Shown: positions 1 to 5,470 of the stretch, one piece after another
Layout of the letters: each line of letters begins with the position of its first letter
How positions within the stretch are numbered: the first letter of the stretch is position 1
Origin: Deltaproteobacteria bacterium
GTDB lineage: Bacteria; Desulfobacterota; Syntrophia; Syntrophales; Smithellaceae
DNA length: 5,470 bases
Assembly: GCA_017860985.1 (NCBI GenBank)
Contig: JAGFXG010000107.1
Location: 1 to 5,470 of the forward strand
Direction: 5' to 3'
The notes under the pieces: model-generated
What the model was told of the DNA's origin: nothing
Databases searched by the model: none
Seen by the model: the letters and a program-made list of their open reading frames with translations, nothing else
Made by a program: the position numbers and the translations under genes

Positions 1-758
1 AAATTGCTTACTGCCTGCTGGTCCTATTCATTGCAGCAGGGCTGAAATACGCATACAGCCAATCCACAAGCGAAGACCTCACCTGGATTCTCGGCCCTAC
101 TGCATCCCTTGTTGAATTCCTGACCGGCGAACAATTCATAAAGGAAAAGAGCATCGGATACGTGAGTATCAGCCAGCGTATCGCCATTATCCCGGGCTGT
201 TCCGGTATCAATTTCATGATCGCCGCATTTTGCATGTCGGCGCTGACACTCGTTTACGCCACAAACCGGAAACAATATCCGGCGCTTTACATACTGGCCG
301 GTTTTGCCGCCGCCTATGGCATGACCGTGTACACAAACAGCTTGCGCATCATTCTTTCCATCCATCTTTACCGCGCCGACATTTACAACCCGTTGATTAC
401 ACCGGGCATAATCCATCGTCTGGCCGGCATCGCCATTTATTTCGTCTGTCTGTGCTTCCTCTACTTTGGTGTTCAAAGAATCTCCGCCAGCCGGAATCGT
501 GTTGATGCAGGCAGACAGAAAAATCAATACAGTTATTATAAAAGCATTTTGATCTCCTGCCTGGTCCCCCTGTTCTGGTATCTGCTGATCGTGCTGGCTC
601 TGCCCGCCCTGAACCAGGCATCCGTAAAAAATCCATCTTTATTTCGGGAGCATGCAATGTATGTTCTGCCTTTCAGTTTTTTACTTTTTGTAATGATGTT
701 TCTTCTGGTAATATGCTATAAATCAGTAAGACCGAAACAGGAGCCCGGGCAGGATTGA
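1..758 (+). CDS. xrtK: Exosortase K-like transpeptidase (5'-truncated by window edge)
   Basis: Integral membrane cysteine protease/transpeptidase of the exosortase/archaeosortase family, which processes C-terminal sorting signals of exported proteins at the inner membrane. The frame is open from the first full codon (position 3) to TGA at 756-758, giving 251 residues; the true start lies upstream. An internal GTG at 162 is not the start, because strong family sequence precedes it (DLTWILGPTASLVEFLTG). The family triad is visible: Cys in PGCSGINFM (codon 198-200), Arg in NSLRI (345-347) and His in HRLAGI (414-416). Hydrophobic segments lie at about window residues 3-16, 66-86, 93-120, 140-158, 182-203 and 219-239, the last containing EHAMYVLP. 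The DLxWIL and TGxxF motifs and the short C-terminal pair of membrane segments resemble exosortase K from memory of the family; the subtype is less certain than the superfamily. The stop overlaps the start of the downstream response regulator (TGATG), so they are probably cotranscribed. No sorting substrate is visible in the window. Confidence 0.85.
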   Translation, partial: IAYCLLVLFIAAGLKYAYSQSTSEDLTWILGPTASLVEFLTGEQFIKEKSIGYVSISQRIAIIPGCSGINFMIAAFCMSALTLVYATNRKQYPALYILAGFAAAYGMTVYTNSLRIILSIHLYRADIYNPLITPGIIHRLAGIAIYFVCLCFLYFGVQRISASRNRVDAGRQKNQYSYYKSILISCLVPLFWYLLIVLALPALNQASVKNPSLFREHAMYVLPFSFLLFVMMFLLVICYKSVRPKQEPGQD

Positions 759-1438
759 TGAAAGAGCGAATTCTCATCGTGGATGATGAACCGGCCATTG
801 CAGACGCGATCCGTTACGTGCTGGAAACGGACGGATTTGAAACCCTGAGCCTCGCGGAAGGCAGTCCGGTGCTGCCCCTGCTGCAGAGCGAAAGGATTGA
901 CCTGATCGTTCTGGATGTGGGGCTGCCGGATATCAACGGATTCGATCTTTGCAGGGAAATCCGGAAAATCAGCAACACGCCGATCATGTTTCTGACGGCA
1001 CGAACAACGGAAATCGACCGCGTGGTCGGCCTGGAAATCGGCGCGGACGACTATGTGGTAAAACCATTCAGCCCGCGCGAGCTTTCGGCGAGAATCAAAG
1101 CGATTCTGCGGCGTTCAAAAACAGGTCCACCGGCTGAATCAGGGTCCCGCGCTTTCCAGGTCAATGAGTCGAAACGGAAAATAACCTATTTTGGAAAACC
1201 ACTGGATCTATCCAATTACGAATACCGGATTCTGACCACTTTTATCAGAAGGCCCGGACATGTTTATTCCCGCAGTCACTTGATGGACCTCGCCTGGGAC
1301 GTCCCGGAGGCCAGCATGGACAGGACCGTGGATGCGCATGTCAAAAATCTGCGGGCGAAATTGAAGTCGATTGAACCGGACATCGAACCGATCATCACTC
1401 ATCGGGGCGCCGGATATTCCCTGAAAGAAAATTTATGA
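758..1438 (+). CDS. creB: CreB-like OmpR-family response regulator
   Basis: Cytoplasmic DNA-binding response regulator of 226 residues, the expected length for the OmpR/PhoB class. The receiver domain (about 1-120) has the acidic pair D9/D10, phosphoacceptor D53 in VLDVGLPD, T80 in FLTAR and K102 in VKPFSPRE. The winged-helix effector domain (about 130-226) ends with the typical DRTVDAHVKNLRAKL and THRGAGYSL motifs. The LDVGLPDI, GLEIGADDY, KPFSPRE and THRG-GYSL blocks closely match my recollection of Escherichia coli CreB. ATG at 758 is chosen: it overlaps the upstream exosortase stop and sits just after AGGA (751-754), a tight spacing that suggests translational coupling. TTG at 755 would add only one residue. 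The stop overlaps the creC start by 4 bases (ATGA). The partner kinase is therefore the adjacent CreC. Target genes are unknown; the exosortase operon itself or its sorted protein are candidates by context only. Confidence 0.93.
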   Translation: MKERILIVDDEPAIADAIRYVLETDGFETLSLAEGSPVLPLLQSERIDLIVLDVGLPDINGFDLCREIRKISNTPIMFLTARTTEIDRVVGLEIGADDYVVKPFSPRELSARIKAILRRSKTGPPAESGSRAFQVNESKRKITYFGKPLDLSNYEYRILTTFIRRPGHVYSRSHLMDLAWDVPEASMDRTVDAHVKNLRAKLKSIEPDIEPIITHRGAGYSLKENL

Positions 1439-2862
1439 AAATCGGCATCCGCATTTTTGTCTGTTACCTGATTATTTTTGCGGCCTGCTTTTATTACTCC
1501 GCAAACTGGATGAAAGACAAAGTCCGTTTCCGTTATCTGGAAGGGGTCGAAGACCCTCTTGTGGACCAGGCCAATATTCTGGCAACAATGGTGGGCAGAG
1601 ACCTGGAAGCGAAACAATTCAGCACCGACCGGTTATATCATGTATTTGATGATGTTTACCGGCGGCGCTTGTCCGCCAGAATCTATGAATTTGACAAAAC
1701 AAATGTAGACATGAATATCTATATTACCGATAAAAACGGCAGGGTGATTTTTGACGCTCAAAACAGGGATAATGTTGGCGCGGATTTCACAAAATGGCGG
1801 GATGTCCGTATGACGCTGGAAGGGGCATACGGCGCACGTTCCACAAGGGCAAGCCTCGATGATCCAAAGTCATCCGTCCTTTATGTCGGAGCTCCCATCT
1901 ACGTCAACGGCGACATCGCGGGAGTTTTGACGGTTGCCAAACCGACAACCAATATCAACAACTTTATCGCAAATTTCAAACCCGAATTCTACAAGGTGGT
2001 CTTGATCTCCATGCTGGCCGCGATCATTTTAAGCCTGATTGCCTCCTGGTGGATAACGCTGCCCATTAAGCGCCTTACGCGCTACGCCAATGACATCGGG
2101 GAGGGAAAGAACGTCAACATCCCCAAACTTGATGCCACAGAGATCGGTGAAATGGGAAAAGCGTTTGAAAAAATGAAAACCACCCTTGAGGGTAAAAAAT
2201 ACGTGGAGCAGTACATCCAGACGCTCACGCACGAGGTAAAAAGTCCCGTGTCTGCCATTGTCGCCGCGGCGGAGCTTCTGGAGGAAAACATGCCGCCCGA
2301 GCAGCAGTCTAAATTTCTGGCCAACATCCGCAATGAAGCCGGCAGAATCAATGATATCGTTGAACGGCTGCTGGCTTTGTCTGCCCTGGAAAATCTCAAA
2401 ATGCTTTCGGCAAATGAAAAAGTGAATCTGCAATCCCTGCTCTCCGAAGTCCTGGAAAGTAAACAGCCCCTGCTGAAACGCAGAGAGATCACCATTAATT
2501 TTGAAATACCTCCGGAAATCGCCATTTCAGGGGACAAATTTCTGCTGCATGAAGCCCTGGCCAACCTCGTGCAAAACGCGATTGACTTCAGCGCACAAAA
2601 CGATGATATCCGCATCACCAGCCGCTTGGAAAACAAAAGCATAAAAGTTATCATTGAAGATCAAGGACCGGGAATTCCCGATTACGCCCTTGATAAGGTA
2701 TTCGATAAATTCTATTCCCTGCAAAGGCCGGAAACAGGGAAAAAGAGCACAGGCCTGGGGCTGAATTTCGTCCGTCAGGTGGCATCCCTTCACTCAGGTG
2801 ATATTATTCTGGAGAACCGTGACGGCGGCGGAGCCCGGGCTATTCTGAGCCTGCCTGTATAA
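1435..2862 (+). CDS. creC: CreC-like sensor histidine kinase
   Basis: Inner-membrane sensor kinase of 475 residues, almost the same length as E. coli CreC. The N terminus MKIGIRIFVCYL is a signal-anchor/TM1 (about 7-23). The periplasmic sensor region (about 24-186) contains DKNGRVIFDAQN, WRDVRMTLEGAYGARST and SSVLYVGAPI, blocks typical of the CreC sensor fold. TM2 is about 187-206, followed by a HAMP-like linker starting LPIKRLTRYANDI. The dimerisation/phosphoacceptor helix has H266 in LTHEVKSPVSAI. The ATPase domain shows N381 (N box, NLVQNAIDF), the G1 box DQGPGIPDYAL (from D409), the F box FDKFYSL (423-429) and the G2 box TGLGL (439-443). All catalytic boxes are intact, so it should be active. 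Its ATG overlaps the creB stop (ATGA), indicating coupled expression. The signal sensed is unknown. E. coli creC is followed by creD; here it is followed by 260 noncoding bases and nrpR, with no creD. Confidence 0.94.
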   Translation: MKIGIRIFVCYLIIFAACFYYSANWMKDKVRFRYLEGVEDPLVDQANILATMVGRDLEAKQFSTDRLYHVFDDVYRRRLSARIYEFDKTNVDMNIYITDKNGRVIFDAQNRDNVGADFTKWRDVRMTLEGAYGARSTRASLDDPKSSVLYVGAPIYVNGDIAGVLTVAKPTTNINNFIANFKPEFYKVVLISMLAAIILSLIASWWITLPIKRLTRYANDIGEGKNVNIPKLDATEIGEMGKAFEKMKTTLEGKKYVEQYIQTLTHEVKSPVSAIVAAAELLEENMPPEQQSKFLANIRNEAGRINDIVERLLALSALENLKMLSANEKVNLQSLLSEVLESKQPLLKRREITINFEIPPEIAISGDKFLLHEALANLVQNAIDFSAQNDDIRITSRLENKSIKVIIEDQGPGIPDYALDKVFDKFYSLQRPETGKKSTGLGLNFVRQVASLHSGDIILENRDGGGARAILSLPV

Positions 2863-2994
2863 AACGATTCATCACCGTTCGCCCCCTGGCTAATAGGCCG
2901 GCGGCTGTCTGATTCCTATAACATACCGGCATAGGGTATCCATGACCTCAAATGATTGTTGTGAAAAAACCCATGAATGAAGTGTGCATAAATT

Positions 2995-3014
2995 ATATAA
3001 TTAACCAATTATAT
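2995..3014. repeat. AT-rich inverted repeat, 8-bp arms
   Basis: ATATAATT and AATTATAT form a perfect 8-bp inverted repeat around a 4-base spacer (AACC). It lies about 110-130 bases upstream of the nrpR start and upstream of the candidate promoter, where an activator or second repressor dimer could bind. AT-rich symmetry can occur by chance in such sequence, so function is uncertain. Confidence 0.45.
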
Positions 3015-3021
3015 CGATCAC

Positions 3022-3049
3022 TTGTCATGAAGGTTACAGAATATAAAAA
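3022..3049 (+). promoter_or_regulatory. Candidate sigma-70-type promoter for nrpR
   Basis: TTGTCA (3022-3027) matches five of six bases of a -35 box. The A/T run TATAAAAA (3042-3049) offers a -10: TATAAA gives a short 14-base spacer, TAAAAA a 16-base spacer. Initiation would then fall at about 3052-3057, at the edge of the TGACAAA-N7-TTTGTCA palindrome, a classic position for repression. An alternative is the perfect -35 TTGACA at 3056-3061, but the hexamer 17 bases downstream (TAAGCA) is a poor -10. The call is weak and based on consensus matching only. Confidence 0.3.
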
Positions 3050-3056
3050 TTTTGTT

Positions 3057-3077
3057 TGACAAAAAATTTGTTTGTCA
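3057..3077. promoter_or_regulatory. Operator-like inverted repeat TGACAAA-N7-TTTGTCA
   Basis: A 21-bp element with perfect 7-bp arms separated by 7 bases (AAATTTG). Half-site centres are 14 bp apart, short of two helical turns but within the range of dimeric winged-helix repressor sites. It includes a perfect TTGACA (3056-3061) and lies 46-66 bases before the nrpR ATG, so a bound protein would block either candidate promoter. Autoregulation by NrpR is the simplest reading but is inferred. The site does not look like the GGAA-N6-TTCC operator described for methanogen NrpR. Confidence 0.55.
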
Positions 3078-3082
3078 GTAAG

Positions 3083-3113
3083 CATACGGCAATCGGCAAC
3101 CGATTGCCGTATG
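3083..3113 (+). repeat. Perfect 14-bp stem-loop just before nrpR start
   Basis: CATACGGCAATCGG (3083-3096) and CCGATTGCCGTATG (3100-3113) are exact reverse complements around the loop CAA. The left arm also contains a repeated heptamer, CGGCAAT then CGGCAAC (3087-3100). In mRNA this would be a very stable hairpin whose last base is the first G of the GGGAAGA ribosome-binding site, so it could affect nrpR translation. As DNA it could be a second operator or a REP-like dispersed palindrome. No T run follows, and it lies before the gene, so it is not a standard terminator. Confidence 0.75.
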
Positions 3114-3119
3114 GGAAGA
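3113..3119 (+). promoter_or_regulatory. Ribosome-binding site of nrpR (decides start)
   Basis: GGGAAGA lies 3 bases before ATG 3123, with the GGAA core 5 bases away. It favours ATG 3123 over ATG 3111, which is inside the stem-loop and has no Shine-Dalgarno sequence, and over TTG 3072, which would place both the palindrome edge and the hairpin in coding sequence. Confidence 0.6.
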
Positions 3120-3122
3120 AAT

Positions 3123-5470
<2,348 letters not shown>

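Larger units (their letters stand above)
2863..3122. other. Intergenic regulatory region creC-nrpR
   Basis: This 260-base stretch separates the exosortase/CreBC operon from the nrpR-gdhA pair. I see no convincing gene in it. The first half (2863-2990) is unremarkable: it has only a weak 5-bp stem, ATACC...GGTAT, near 2920-2940, and no clear GC stem followed by a T run, so no rho-independent terminator for creC is supported. The second half is AT-rich and holds three symmetric elements, listed separately, ending directly at the nrpR ribosome-binding site. The density of palindromes in about 120 bases suggests a regulated promoter for nrpR. Confidence 0.7.

Noticed and set aside
2082..2654. Long antisense open frame opposite creC (190 codons)
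   Set aside because: It is a shadow of a clearly functional histidine kinase frame whose catalytic motifs are intact; the antisense translation resembles no family I recognise.
740..2840. Exact 11-base repeat GGAGCCCGGGC at 740-750 and 2830-2840, each near a gene end
   Set aside because: Short, GC-rich, each copy lies in coding sequence in a different context; probably coincidence.
2863..2945. Possible terminator after creC (GGCCGGC and ATACC/GGTAT pairs)
   Set aside because: The stems are only 3-5 bp and no T run follows, so an intrinsic terminator is not supported.
2961..3059. Small + strand ORF (GTG 2961 or ATG 2973 to TGA 3057), about 28-32 residues
   Set aside because: No Shine-Dalgarno, low-complexity AT-driven composition, and it runs through the AT palindrome and promoter region; nothing suggests a real peptide.

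Overview
The window reads as a piece of a bacterial chromosome of medium GC content, with five genes all on the + strand. The likely source is an anaerobic Gram-negative bacterium, perhaps a Desulfobacterota / Syntrophales-like lineage. That placement is inferred: exosortases and CreBC-type two-component systems point to a Gram-negative envelope, and bacterial NrpR proteins are known mainly from anaerobes. No rRNA or other taxonomic marker is present.

Region 1 (1-2862) is a tightly packed, translationally coupled operon. It holds the 3' part of an exosortase of the XrtK type, a CreB-like OmpR-family response regulator, and a CreC-like sensor histidine kinase. The gene junctions overlap (TGATG at 756-760, ATGA at 1435-1438). 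The 5' end of the exosortase gene and anything upstream of it, such as its sorting substrate, lie outside the window. The arrangement suggests that protein sorting at the envelope is wired to a periplasm-facing two-component system.

Region 2 (2863-3122) is 260 bases without a convincing gene. It is rich in symmetry, with an AT-rich palindrome (2995-3014), an operator-like inverted repeat TGACAAA-N7-TTTGTCA (3057-3077) and a perfect 14-bp stem with a 3-base loop (3083-3113) that ends at the ribosome-binding site of the next gene.

Region 3 (3123-5470) is a nitrogen-assimilation pair. It holds a single-domain bacterial NrpR (winged helix plus one NrpR regulatory/DUF128 domain), then, 71 bases downstream, a hexameric, probably NADP-dependent glutamate dehydrogenase (gdhA) that runs off the window's 3' end. 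NrpR of methanogens is a 2-oxoglutarate-responsive repressor, and 2-oxoglutarate is also the substrate of GdhA. This makes a simple regulator-target pair plausible, with the intergenic palindromes as candidate operators.

The most interesting items are the exosortase-CreBC operon, the archaeal-type nitrogen regulator beside gdhA in a bacterium, and the cluster of palindromes in front of nrpR.
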